From Deltaproteobacteria bacterium (GTDB lineage Bacteria; Desulfobacterota; B13-G15; RBG-16-54-18): a stretch of DNA of 63,316 nucleotides. Both the position numbers and the translations under genes were made by a program. Below are positions 1 to 8,166 of this stretch, in pieces (within the stretch, counting starts at the first letter, position 1; every line of letters begins with the position of its first letter). The notes beneath the pieces were generated by a model. That model saw only the letters and a program-made list of their open reading frames with translations. It was not told the DNA's origin and searched no databases. The stretch lies in assembly GCA_016927065.1 (NCBI GenBank), contig JAFGNJ010000016.1:1-63316 (forward strand). The letters are read 5' to 3'.

Positions 1-236
1 ACTCATGATGCTGTGGGGAAAACTCCCTATGACTTTTAACCCAGTATGATTCATGTTTTTAACCGACTTTGGGCAACAGGCCGTTTATCCTTGACTTTTG
101 ATATACTGCAAGCCCACACTCATGTCACACCTTTAGCGGGATTCCCCCTGAGGTGGTGAATAAACAGCCTTGTCCTATCTCCTCACCCTAACCCCTACAC
201 CGTAATAAAAAAGATGTATCATACGAGAGAATGTAA
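1..236. other. Upstream non-coding region, nothing recognised
   Basis: No credible coding frame, RNA gene or repeat is visible before the promoter at 237-266. The stretch is mixed in composition and probably holds the end of a neighbouring transcription unit that lies outside the window. Confidence 0.5.
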
Positions 237-266
237 TTGACATTTTCTGTATATATCCTTTATAAT
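237..266 (+). promoter_or_regulatory. Sigma-70 type promoter of the ribonuclease G gene
   Basis: A perfect TTGACA (237-242) and a perfect TATAAT (261-266) are separated by 18 bases, 46 bases upstream of the ATG at 312. Both hexamers match the housekeeping consensus, so this is the best-formed promoter in the window. The start point would fall near 273, giving a short leader. Confidence 0.85.
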
Positions 267-311
267 TTCCTCGAAATAACATCCAAATATTGTTAGGGGT
301 TCGCTCACTGT

Positions 312-1871
312 ATGCCGAAGAAGATTCTGGTCAATGCCTCATATCCTGAAGAAGTCCGTGTGGCGGTCGTAGAAGAAGGGGCGTTGGCCGATTTTAGTAT
401 CGAAACCACCACAAAAGAGAATATCAGAGGAAATATCTACAAAGGAACCATTACTCAGATTGAACCCAGTTTTCAGGCCGCCTTTGTCGACTATGGTGCC
501 GGCAAGAATGGATTCCTCCCCTTTGATGAGATCCATCCCAACTTTTGGATACGCAAGGATTTTCCCCACAAAAAGAAGGCAAAGATTCAGGATATCCTGC
601 GAAAAAACCAAGAGGTCTTGGTCCAGGTAACCAGGGAAGAGATGGGCGCCAAAGGGGCTGCCCTGAGTACATACCTATCGTTGCCCGGCAGGTATCTGGT
701 GCTCGTGCCGGGAAGCAACAGCAGCGGGGTGTCGCGCAAAATCGAGAATGAAGCCCAACGCAAGAAGTTGAAAGAAATTGTGCGCCAATTCGACCTCCCT
801 GAGGGGATGGGCTTCATCGTGCGCACGGCCGGGATCAATCGGAGCAAAAAGGAGTTGCTGGCCGACTACCGGTATCTCATGCGCCTCTGGGAGACCGTCA
901 AGACGCGAAGCGAAGACCTCACCGCCCCTTCGTTAATCTACCAAGAAAGCGACGTGGTGGTAAAATCGATCCGTGAGTATTTCGCCCCAGAAGTCAAAGA
1001 GATGATCATTGACGAGGAGGTAGCCTATTCGAAGGCAAAGGAATTCCTTCAGGAAGTCATGCCTAAATACCGACGCCGGGTTAAACTCTATACGGACGAA
1101 AAACCCCTCTTTTCCCGCTTCCAGATAGAGCAGCAGATAGAACAGATCTATGCCCGCGAGGTCCCACTTAGTTCCGGAGGCAAGATCTGTATCGATATTA
1201 CCGAGGCCTTGGTAGCCATTGACGTAAATTCGGGACGGGTCGCTCAAGCCAAGGACATAGAAGAGGCCGCCCTCATCACCAACCTCGATGCAGCCGAGGA
1301 GATCGCTCGACAACTACGCCTGCGGGACATCGGAGGATTGATCGTGATCGACTTCATCGACATGAAGTCCACCCAGCACAAACGCGAAGTTGAGAAAAGA
1401 TTACGCAACGCCTTCAAAAAAGATCGGGCCAAGGTAGATCTGTCTCGGATGTCCCGTTTTGGGATCATAGAATTATCACGTCAACGCCTCAAACCTTCCC
1501 TGAGCCATGGTGTCTACAACATCTGCCAGTCTTGCCAGGGACGGGGGAGATCACGGTCCCCCTACTCTATGGCCTTGGCCGTCATGAGAAAAATCCAAGA
1601 AAAGGTGACTCAGGATAATTTCAAGATAATCAAGGGAACCCTCCCTACGGCAGTGGCGGAATACCTCTTGAATTACAAGAGGGACGATCTCAATGCTATA
1701 GAAAGGAAATATAAGCTCCAGGTCGTCATTGCGGGGCTAGAAGACATGCCAGCGGAGGAGTCTCACTTCGAATTTATAAAAACAGAGAAAGACTCTCCGC
1801 CTTTAGAGGTGAAAAAAGAGGAAGGGGATTCGAGGGAGAAGCCCTGGTACAAAAAACTGTTGCCTATTTAG
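312..1871 (+). CDS. rng: Ribonuclease G/E family endoribonuclease
   Basis: Single-strand-specific endoribonuclease of rRNA maturation and mRNA decay, cytoplasmic. The 519-residue protein has an S1-type RNA-binding region (about residues 37-125), the RNase E/G catalytic core with the two metal-binding aspartates in VAIDVNSGR (D304) and VIDFIDM (D347), and the zinc-link cysteines C405 and C408 in NICQSC. It lacks the long C-terminal degradosome scaffold of E. coli RNase E, so its length fits RNase G or the short form found outside gammaproteobacteria. It starts at the ATG 46 bases after a consensus promoter. ffh follows after 77 bases with its own possible promoter. Confidence 0.93.
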   Translation: MPKKILVNASYPEEVRVAVVEEGALADFSIETTTKENIRGNIYKGTITQIEPSFQAAFVDYGAGKNGFLPFDEIHPNFWIRKDFPHKKKAKIQDILRKNQEVLVQVTREEMGAKGAALSTYLSLPGRYLVLVPGSNSSGVSRKIENEAQRKKLKEIVRQFDLPEGMGFIVRTAGINRSKKELLADYRYLMRLWETVKTRSEDLTAPSLIYQESDVVVKSIREYFAPEVKEMIIDEEVAYSKAKEFLQEVMPKYRRRVKLYTDEKPLFSRFQIEQQIEQIYAREVPLSSGGKICIDITEALVAIDVNSGRVAQAKDIEEAALITNLDAAEEIARQLRLRDIGGLIVIDFIDMKSTQHKREVEKRLRNAFKKDRAKVDLSRMSRFGIIELSRQRLKPSLSHGVYNICQSCQGRGRSRSPYSMALAVMRKIQEKVTQDNFKIIKGTLPTAVAEYLLNYKRDDLNAIERKYKLQVVIAGLEDMPAEESHFEFIKTEKDSPPLEVKKEEGDSREKPWYKKLLPI

Positions 1872-1883
1872 AAAAAAGAGAGC

Positions 1884-1912
1884 TTGACAATACAAGGTTG
1901 GTACTTTAGTTT
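1884..1912 (+). promoter_or_regulatory. Possible promoter of the ffh operon
   Basis: TTGACA at 1884-1889 is followed after 17 bases by a poor -10 (TAGTTT, 1907-1912), 37 bases before the ffh ATG. The -35 is perfect but the -10 is weak, so this is a moderate call. Read-through from the rng promoter is also possible. Confidence 0.45.
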
Positions 1913-1948
1913 TAAAAGTTTAGCTAAGTATAAGACCTAGGAAGCAAG

Positions 1949-3283
1949 ATGTTTGAAACACTCACAGAACGTTTAGATCACGTCTTCAAAAAACTCAAGG
2001 GGCGGGGCAAACTGTCGGAGAAGGATATCAAGGACGCCCTGCGGGAGGTCCGCCTTGCCCTCTTGGAGGCGGATGTCAACTACAAGGTCGTAAAGGATTT
2101 CATCACAGGGGTGGAAGAGAAGGCCACGGGGCAAGAGGTAACAGCAAGTCTAATCCCCGCTCAACAGGTGATCAAAATCGTCCATGAGGAGCTCATTTCT
2201 TTAATGGGTGGAGGGGAAGACAATAGTCTCAAATTATCAGGGTCCCCTCCCAGTTCTATCATGGTAGTGGGGCTTCAGGGGTCAGGGAAGACCACGACGG
2301 CGGGGAAACTGGCCAGCTATCTGCGGGAAAAAAATCGGAATCCATATCTTGTCCCCGCAGACCCCTATCGCCCAGCAGCCATTGAACAATTGAGAAAATT
2401 GGGGGAGACACTGGGGATCGACTGCTATGCCCCTCAGAAGAATGACGATCCTGTGCAGATCGTAGCAAAGGCCCTGAAGCTGGCCCGCAGTCAAAATTTT
2501 GATGCCCTTATCTTTGATACAGCTGGCAGGCTCCACATCGATGAAGAGCTGATGGAAGAATTACTAGGCATAAAGAAGGTATTAAACCCTTCAGAGATAC
2601 TGCTCGTGGCCGATGCTATGACCGGGCAGGATGCGGTTAACGTGGCCAAGGGATTCAACGATGTCGTGGGCATTACAGGCGTCATCCTGACGAAAATGGA
2701 CGGCGACGCCAGGGGAGGAGCCGCTTTGTCCATCAAGGCGGTAACTCAGAAGCCGATTAAGTTTATTGGAACCGGGGAAAAGCTCGATGCCTGGGAGTCT
2801 TTTCACCCTGATAGAATGGCCTCCAGGATATTGGGCATGGGTGATGTCCTTTCCTTGATCGAAAAAGCACAGTCTGCCTTTGATGAACGTCAGGCCGAGG
2901 CATTAGAGAAAAAACTGAGGAAGGATGAGTTCACCTTGGAAGATTTTCGTGATCAACTGCGTCAAATTAAGAAGATGGGCCCGCTGGAAGACATCCTGGG
3001 GATGATTCCGGGATTAGGAAAACTGAAGGGGATTAAGAACATGCGTCCGGACGAAAAGCAACTGGTTCGTCTGGACGCTATGGTAAGCTCTATGACTGCT
3101 AAAGAGAGGAGAAATCCTCGTATTATCAACGGAAGCAGGAGACTGCGCATTGCCAAAGGGAGCGGGACCACCGTACAGGACGTCAACAGACTCCTGAAGC
3201 AGTTTGCGATGACGAAAAAGATGATCAAGCAGGTCAGCAAGCGGGGGGGTAAAGGGATTTCGCCCGCGATGTTCCCTCTCTAA
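1949..3283 (+). CDS. ffh: Signal recognition particle protein Ffh (SRP54)
   Basis: GTPase subunit of the signal recognition particle, which binds 4.5S RNA and signal peptides and targets ribosomes to FtsY at the membrane. The 444 residues show an N-terminal helical bundle, the P-loop GLQGSGKT (108-115), DTAGR (190-194), TKMDGDARGG (from 248) and a methionine-rich M domain with GMIPGLGKLKG. Length and motif order are standard. It heads the run of translation genes rpsP, khpA, rimM, trmD and rplS, an arrangement common in Deltaproteobacteria and Firmicutes. Confidence 0.97.
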   Translation: MFETLTERLDHVFKKLKGRGKLSEKDIKDALREVRLALLEADVNYKVVKDFITGVEEKATGQEVTASLIPAQQVIKIVHEELISLMGGGEDNSLKLSGSPPSSIMVVGLQGSGKTTTAGKLASYLREKNRNPYLVPADPYRPAAIEQLRKLGETLGIDCYAPQKNDDPVQIVAKALKLARSQNFDALIFDTAGRLHIDEELMEELLGIKKVLNPSEILLVADAMTGQDAVNVAKGFNDVVGITGVILTKMDGDARGGAALSIKAVTQKPIKFIGTGEKLDAWESFHPDRMASRILGMGDVLSLIEKAQSAFDERQAEALEKKLRKDEFTLEDFRDQLRQIKKMGPLEDILGMIPGLGKLKGIKNMRPDEKQLVRLDAMVSSMTAKERRNPRIINGSRRLRIAKGSGTTVQDVNRLLKQFAMTKKMIKQVSKRGGKGISPAMFPL

Positions 3284-3340
3284 AGCAAATTAATTTTCAT
3301 TACACATTGATTCAGTAAGAAGGGAGGTAAAAAGAGAGAA

Positions 3341-3610
3341 ATGGCGGTAAAAATCAGATTGGCGCGATTTGGAGCTAAGAAGCAACCGTTTTATCGTATT
3401 GTCGTGACTGATACCCGGGCTCCGCGGGATGGGCGGTTCATCGAAAAGATCGGCACGTACGATCCCAAGCAAGATCCGCCGAGCATCTCCGTCGACAAGG
3501 AGAAGGTGACGGAATGGCTTCAGAAGGGCGCACAGACGAGTCCAACGGTAGCCCAGTTATTGAAGCGAATAGGGATCAACGCAGTAGCTGAGAATGCTAG
3601 CGCTGGTTAG
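3341..3610 (+). CDS. rpsP: 30S ribosomal protein S16
   Basis: Small-subunit protein of 89 residues with the family opening [20 protein letters not shown] and the [13 protein letters not shown] block. A strong AAGGGAGG site sits 11 bases upstream of the ATG. It lies 57 bases after ffh and 48 bases before khpA, within the ribosome-maturation operon. Confidence 0.97.
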   Translation: MAVKIRLARFGAKKQPFYRIVVTDTRAPRDGRFIEKIGTYDPKQDPPSISVDKEKVTEWLQKGAQTSPTVAQLLKRIGINAVAENASAG

Positions 3611-3658
3611 GTGGACAAGGACGGTCGAAGGAGTTGAACCACAGAAGGAGGGCGGAAC

Positions 3659-3889
3659 ATGAAAGAGCTCATTGAGTATATTGCGAAGTCTTTGGTGGAC
3701 AATCCCGACAAGGTAAAGGTGACCGAGATCGAAGGCGAAAGAACATCTGTAATTGAACTCTCTGTGGCCAAGGAGGATCTGGGTAAAATTATAGGGAAAC
3801 AGGGGAGGACCGCCCGGTCTATGCGGACCATTTTGAGTGCTGCCTCCACCAAAAACAACAAACGGGCCGTCCTCGAGATTATAGAGTAA
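3659..3889 (+). CDS. khpA: KH-domain RNA-binding protein KhpA
   Basis: Small (76-residue) single-KH-domain RNA-binding protein, known in other bacteria as KhpA/YlqC, which partners with the Jag/KhpB protein. The KH signature [18 protein letters not shown] is intact near residues 43-60. A GGAGG site lies just upstream. Its position between rpsP and rimM is the usual one for the family. Confidence 0.93.
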   Translation: MKELIEYIAKSLVDNPDKVKVTEIEGERTSVIELSVAKEDLGKIIGKQGRTARSMRTILSAASTKNNKRAVLEIIE

Positions 3890-3904
3890 AAAAGCAAGAG
3901 GATA

Positions 3905-4432
3905 GTGGGAGAAGACCTAATTGTCATTGGGAGGATTTCAAGACCTCATGGCCTGAAAGGGGAGATCAGAATTGAATATTTCAATACTGAAGATCCCCAG
4001 TTGTGCTCCCGCTATCAAAACATTTTTATTCAGGGTGATGAGGGACCCCCTCAACCTTATCATCCCATAAAGATTCGTCCCCACAAGCAGGGTATCCTGG
4101 CCACCTTGGAAGGAATTCATACAAAAGAGGAGGCGGAGAGGTTAAGGGGAAACGTGGTCCTCGTTGATCCCGCGGAACTCCCCTGCCTTGAGGAAGACGA
4201 GTATTATTGGCATGAAATCCTGGGGATGCGGGTTGTCACGGAACAAGGGGAAGATGTGGGGACGGTCGTGGATATTTTCCCGACCGGAAGCAATGATGTC
4301 TATGTGGTGCGGGAGGGGACAAAGGAATTTCTGATCCCTGCTATCAAAGATGTCATTATTACTGTAAACAAAGAAACCCGCACGATGGTCATTCGGCCCC
4401 TTCAGGGACTTTTAGAAGAAGATGATCTTTGA
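3905..4432 (+). CDS. rimM: 16S rRNA processing protein RimM
   Basis: Assembly factor for the 30S head domain that binds S19. The 175 residues comprise an N-terminal RimM beta-barrel ([18 protein letters not shown]) and a C-terminal PRC-barrel domain ([16 protein letters not shown] onward). The start is a GTG 15 bases after khpA. The 3' end overlaps trmD by 11 bases, suggesting translational coupling. Confidence 0.95.
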   Translation: MGEDLIVIGRISRPHGLKGEIRIEYFNTEDPQLCSRYQNIFIQGDEGPPQPYHPIKIRPHKQGILATLEGIHTKEEAERLRGNVVLVDPAELPCLEEDEYYWHEILGMRVVTEQGEDVGTVVDIFPTGSNDVYVVREGTKEFLIPAIKDVIITVNKETRTMVIRPLQGLLEEDDL

Positions 4433-5159
4433 TATACTCACCCTCTTTCCCGAGATGTTTTTCTCCCCCCTGGAAGAAAGCATCCTCGGTAAGGCCCGCC
4501 AAGAGGGATTGATAACGGTCAACCTCTTCAACATCAGGGACTATGCCGAGGGAAAACATCGGGTGACCGATGACGAGCCCTACGGTGGCGGCACGGGGAT
4601 GATCATGAAACCGGAGCCCATCATCAGGGGGATTAAGGCAATACAGTCGGACCATCCTGAGGCCCGGGTCATCCTGATGACCCCGCAGGGTAATCCCTTG
4701 AGACAAGAGGTGGTGAGAAGGCTCGCTCACCTGTCCCACCTCTGCCTGGTCTGCGGGAAATATGAAGGAGTAGACGAGCGGGTAAGGGAATTCGTGGACG
4801 AGGAGATCTCCATCGGTGATTATGTCCTCAACGGAGGGGAACCAGCGGCCTTGGTGATGATCGATGCAATTGCCCGCTTGATTCCGGGGGTCCTCGGGAA
4901 CGAGGGGGCGAGCGAGGATGACTCCTTTGCTCAGGGGTTGCTCGAATATCCCCAGTATACCAGGCCCCGTGACTTCGAGGGGATGAGCGTCCCGGAAGTT
5001 CTCCTTTCAGGCGATCATCAAGCTATCGAGCGATGGAGAAGACGTGAGGCCTTGCGCAGGACCTGGGAGAGGAGACCGGATCTGCTCGCCGGGGCAGAAC
5101 TTTCCGAGGAGGATCAAGAGATCCTCAACGAGATCAGGCGATCATCAGGGATAGCTTGA
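4422..5159 (+). CDS. trmD: tRNA (guanine-N1-)-methyltransferase TrmD
   Basis: SPOUT-class enzyme that makes m1G37 in tRNAs and prevents frameshifting. Its 245 residues carry the hallmark [16 protein letters not shown], the knot motif [11 protein letters not shown], and the [20 protein letters not shown] cofactor region. It overlaps rimM by 11 bases and ends in a 4-base TTGA overlap with the next gene. Confidence 0.97.
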   Translation: MIFDILTLFPEMFFSPLEESILGKARQEGLITVNLFNIRDYAEGKHRVTDDEPYGGGTGMIMKPEPIIRGIKAIQSDHPEARVILMTPQGNPLRQEVVRRLAHLSHLCLVCGKYEGVDERVREFVDEEISIGDYVLNGGEPAALVMIDAIARLIPGVLGNEGASEDDSFAQGLLEYPQYTRPRDFEGMSVPEVLLSGDHQAIERWRRREALRRTWERRPDLLAGAELSEEDQEILNEIRRSSGIA

Positions 5160-5740
5160 GGAAATCGGGAATCCCCGTGATCATCTATATCGCCCTCATG
5201 CACTATCCTGTCTACGACCGGCAAAAAAGGGTGAGTTCCGCCGCCCTAACCACCCTCGATATCCATGACGTGGCTCGGCTGGCACGGACCTACGGTCTAG
5301 AAGGGTATTATGTGGTCACCCCTTTGCGATCGCAGCAGGCATTGGCCAGGCGTCTGATCGACCACTGGGTGAGGGGGTGGGGCGCCCAATACAACGCTAC
5401 GAGGAAAGAAGCCCTCTCCCTCGTGCGGATAGCGGAGGACCTGGAGGAGGCTTTACAGGGAATTGAACAAGAAAAAGGCTTCAGGCCAAAGACGGTGGCG
5501 ACAACGGCCAGGAGTTACCCTCAGGCGCGGTCTTATGGAGAAATGACCGAAGTCCTCCGCACGGGGGGAGATACTCCGTATCTCTTCCTCCTCGGAACCG
5601 GGTGGGGGCTGACGCGGGAAATGATAGAAAAATCGGATTATGTACTGGAACCGATAGCAGGAAAGGGGTATAATCACTTATCCGTGCGAACGGCGACAGC
5701 TATTATTCTAGACCGACTCTTGGGAGGAACAGTAACATGA
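5156..5740 (+). CDS. TrmD-associated SPOUT-like RNA methyltransferase (COG4752 type)
   Basis: A 194-residue protein starting at TTG, overlapping the trmD stop. It resembles the short RNA methyltransferase-like family encoded directly after trmD in Deltaproteobacteria and fused to TrmD in some Thermotogales. Visible features are an opening [12 protein letters not shown], a conserved ATTARSYP segment and a GTGWGL loop near residue 147 that may be the knot cofactor site. The substrate is unknown. It is coupled to rplS by an ATGA overlap. The family call rests on residue patterns and position. Confidence 0.82.
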   Translation: MRKSGIPVIIYIALMHYPVYDRQKRVSSAALTTLDIHDVARLARTYGLEGYYVVTPLRSQQALARRLIDHWVRGWGAQYNATRKEALSLVRIAEDLEEALQGIEQEKGFRPKTVATTARSYPQARSYGEMTEVLRTGGDTPYLFLLGTGWGLTREMIEKSDYVLEPIAGKGYNHLSVRTATAIILDRLLGGTVT

Positions 5741-6078
5741 ATGCTATAGAGAACCTTGAAAAAGAACAACTACGTATGGACATCCCGGATTTTAAGCCAG
5801 GGGATACCGTCAAGGTCAATTTCAAGATCCAGGAAGGGGATAAGGAACGAATACAGGTGTTCGAAGGGGTGGTCATCCGCTTGCGGAGGGGAAACACCCG
5901 CGGTACCTTCACCGTGCGTAAGGTCTCCTACGGTATCGGGGTAGAGAGGATTTTCCCTTTACACTCTCCCTATATCGACAAAATAGAAGTGGTGAGCCGG
6001 GGCCGAGTCAGACGCAGCCGTCTCTACTACCTGCGCGGTCGCAAGGGGAAAGCGGCTCGGATTAAGGAAAAAAGATAG
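5737..6078 (+). CDS. rplS: 50S ribosomal protein L19
   Basis: Large-subunit protein of 113 residues at the 30S-50S interface, with the family blocks [41 protein letters not shown] and [15 protein letters not shown]. The ATG overlaps the preceding stop (ATGA). rnhB begins 10 bases later. Confidence 0.97.
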   Translation: MNAIENLEKEQLRMDIPDFKPGDTVKVNFKIQEGDKERIQVFEGVVIRLRRGNTRGTFTVRKVSYGIGVERIFPLHSPYIDKIEVVSRGRVRRSRLYYLRGRKGKAARIKEKR

Positions 6079-6088
6079 CAATAAGGGA

Positions 6089-6754
6089 ATGCGCAAGGGC
6101 GACCAAGCACCCCCCGATCAGATACCATTAGAGGAGTTGATCAGCGCCCAGGGCTATCGATGGATGGCAGGGGTAGATGAAGCGGGTAGAGGCCCCCTGG
6201 CCGGTCCGGTGGTGGCGGGGGCGGTTATTTTTAGACCGGGCGACAAGATACCCGGGGTCCGTGACTCCAAGCTTCTAACGCACCTTCAACGAGAAAAGCT
6301 CTATCAGATCATTACCGCCCGTGCCCTCAGTTGGGGGGTGGGGATTGTGGGGCCGCGGGATATCGAGAAGCATAACATCCTCCAGGCCACTCTCAGGGCC
6401 ATGAAGGCGGCGGTCATGAGCCTTAATCCCTTACCCGATTTTATCCTTATTGATGGAATAAATCGTATCTCCATCGATCTCCCCCAACAGGCGGTCAAGA
6501 GGGGTGATGCCCAGCACCCCTGCATTGCTGCGGCCTCCATTGTAGCTAAGGTCACCCGGGATCGGCTGATGATGGAATATCATCGTATCTATCCTCGCTA
6601 CAATTTTGCCTCCCACAAGGGGTATCCTACCAAGAAACACCGAGAGGCAATCCGCCAGCACGGTTGTTGTGAGATCCACCGAAGGACCTTTAAAGGGGTC
6701 AGGGAGTATCTAAGGGTTGGAGATGGAGAACAACAGGAAGGCCCTCGGCTCTAA
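6089..6754 (+). CDS. rnhB: Ribonuclease HII
   Basis: Removes ribonucleotides from RNA-DNA hybrids. The 221-residue protein has the DEAGRGPLAGPV motif with metal-binding D30 and E31, D122 in FILIDGIN and D158 in KVTRDRL, matching the type 2 RNase H active site. A GGG-rich site precedes the ATG. The last 38 bases overlap the yraN frame. Confidence 0.96.
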   Translation: MRKGDQAPPDQIPLEELISAQGYRWMAGVDEAGRGPLAGPVVAGAVIFRPGDKIPGVRDSKLLTHLQREKLYQIITARALSWGVGIVGPRDIEKHNILQATLRAMKAAVMSLNPLPDFILIDGINRISIDLPQQAVKRGDAQHPCIAAASIVAKVTRDRLMMEYHRIYPRYNFASHKGYPTKKHREAIRQHGCCEIHRRTFKGVREYLRVGDGEQQEGPRL

Positions 6755-7091
6755 GGGGGAAGAACTCGCCGTTCAGTATCTCAAAAAGAAGGGCTACAAG
6801 GTCATCGAGAGAAACTATCACTGCCAGGCGGGGGAGATCGATCTCGTCGCCCGCGAAGGGCATACCTTGGTCTTCGTTGAAATCAAAGCGCGCAGCTCTT
6901 TGGACTTTGGCCTTCCGCAGGATGCGGTAGACCGATTTAAGCAGAAAAAAATCTGCCGGGCGGCCACGGCTTATCTGGCAGAGCACCGTTTGACGGAGGA
7001 TATCGCCGCCCGTTTCGACGTGGTGGCCGTCCGCCTCACTCCCTCAGGCCCGGATATAGAACTGATCAAGGACGCCTTTCAAATAGAATAA
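6717..7091 (+). CDS. YraN/UPF0102 family endonuclease-like protein
   Basis: A 124-residue member of the YraN family, predicted restriction-endonuclease-fold proteins usually next to rnhB. The core GEIDLVAREG...LVFVEIKARSS (about residues 38-61) holds the acidic and lysine residues of a PD-(D/E)XK-like site. The TTG at 6717 and the ATG at 6723 are both possible starts and differ by two residues. A small hairpin (CCGCA/TGCGG, 7093-7108) lies between this gene and the convergent sirtuin gene. The biological role of the family is unsettled. Confidence 0.9.
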   Translation: MEMENNRKALGSKGEELAVQYLKKKGYKVIERNYHCQAGEIDLVAREGHTLVFVEIKARSSLDFGLPQDAVDRFKQKKICRAATAYLAEHRLTEDIAARFDVVAVRLTPSGPDIELIKDAFQIE

Positions 7092-7128
7092 GCCGCATTT
7101 CAGTGCGGTCCTTCCCCTCTTACCAGTA

Positions 7129-7884
7129 TTATGAATTTCCCCCTTTGCCCCAATATCCTTGCAGCTTTTCGAGGAGGGCGGGGAGGATCTCACCGGCTTT
7201 ACCCTGAAAGGATGCATCAACACGTGGTGAGAGGGGTGTGGGGTCCATATTCACCTCGATCACAAAGGCCCCTCCTTCCTTGGCCATAAGGGGGAAGGAG
7301 GCCACCGGTTGGACCACGGCAGACGTCCCCACCACGAGGAGGAGGTCACACTCCTCTATCAGGCGGTAGGCCTGTGTCAGATCTTCCTGATCCAGGGATT
7401 CCCCGAACCAGACCACATGAGGACGCAGCAGGGCCCCGCACTCGCACAAGGGGGGGATCTGTGGCAGGGGAACGCGATTGTCCTCCCGCACCCGCCCGTC
7501 GGCAACGCACCGCAGATCCCACAGGTTGCCGTGGATCTCGATGACTTTGCTATTTCCTGCCCGGCGGTGCAGGCCATCCACGTTTTGTGTGATGAGGGCG
7601 AAATCGGGGAAAAGCCGTTCCATCTCCGCGATGGCAAGGTGTCCGGGGTTGGGCTGGGCCTTGCCGATGATCCCCCGGCGCCAATCGTACCACTCCCATA
7701 CCAGTTTGGGGTTGGCCTCAAAGGCATGGGGGGTGGCCAACTCCTCCGCCCGATATTGCTTCCAGAGCCCCTCCTCCCCTCGAAAGGTCGGTACGCCGCT
7801 CTCAGCCGAGATCCCCGCGCCGGTAAGGACCACGATCTTTTTTGCGGGATCAAAGGTCGCTATCAAACTCGTAGAAAATTCCAT
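7129..7884 (-). CDS. cobB: NAD-dependent protein deacylase (sirtuin, CobB type)
   Basis: SIR2-family enzyme that removes acyl groups from lysines using NAD. From the ATG at 7884, preceded by an AGAGAGG site, it is 251 residues. Longer in-frame starts lack a good ribosome site. Visible motifs are GAGISAESGVPTFRG, TQNVDGLHRRAG and EIHGNL with the catalytic histidine. Y66 and R69 in WYDWRR match the Tyr-x-x-Arg pair of class III sirtuins that prefer succinyl or malonyl groups. The zinc-site region has RC and CEC rather than two CxxC pairs, as in E. coli CobB. It converges on yraN. Confidence 0.92.
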   Translation of the reverse strand: MEFSTSLIATFDPAKKIVVLTGAGISAESGVPTFRGEEGLWKQYRAEELATPHAFEANPKLVWEWYDWRRGIIGKAQPNPGHLAIAEMERLFPDFALITQNVDGLHRRAGNSKVIEIHGNLWDLRCVADGRVREDNRVPLPQIPPLCECGALLRPHVVWFGESLDQEDLTQAYRLIEECDLLLVVGTSAVVQPVASFPLMAKEGGAFVIEVNMDPTPLSPRVDASFQGKAGEILPALLEKLQGYWGKGGNS

Positions 7885-7992
7885 TCCTAACCTCTCTGCG
7901 ATTTCTCTATAACACCCTCCCCTGCGAGTGTCAACGTGCCGTGCAGCTATGCAGCGCTCGTGGCATGAGAACAGAAGGTATGCAGGCCGAGC

Positions 7993-8021
7993 TTGACTTT
8001 TAGGGGGGAAAAAAGTATGGT
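7993..8021 (+). promoter_or_regulatory. Probable promoter of the EF-G paralogue
   Basis: TTGACT (7993-7998) and TATGGT (8016-8021) are 17 bases apart, about 145 bases before the ATG at 8167. Five and four of six positions match consensus. The leader that follows shows no obvious riboswitch. Confidence 0.5.
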
Positions 8022-8166
8022 TGTCGGCGGAACAGGGAACAATATCTTCTGCAATCCCTAACCAGGGCGGGAAATCATACAAGAGACTCCGGCAGGAGAA
8101 TATATTTTTACTAGCCTTTTATTACTACAAGAGATCACGTTTTAGATAAAGGGAGGACGCTTTCAT

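Noticed and set aside
7309..7890. 193-codon plus-strand frame opposite the sirtuin gene
   Set aside because: The sirtuin reading has all family motifs and a good ribosome site; the opposite frame has none.
7885..8082. 66-residue N-terminal extension of the sirtuin
   Set aside because: The extension is not sirtuin-like, while the ATG at 7884 has a strong ribosome site and leads directly into the domain.
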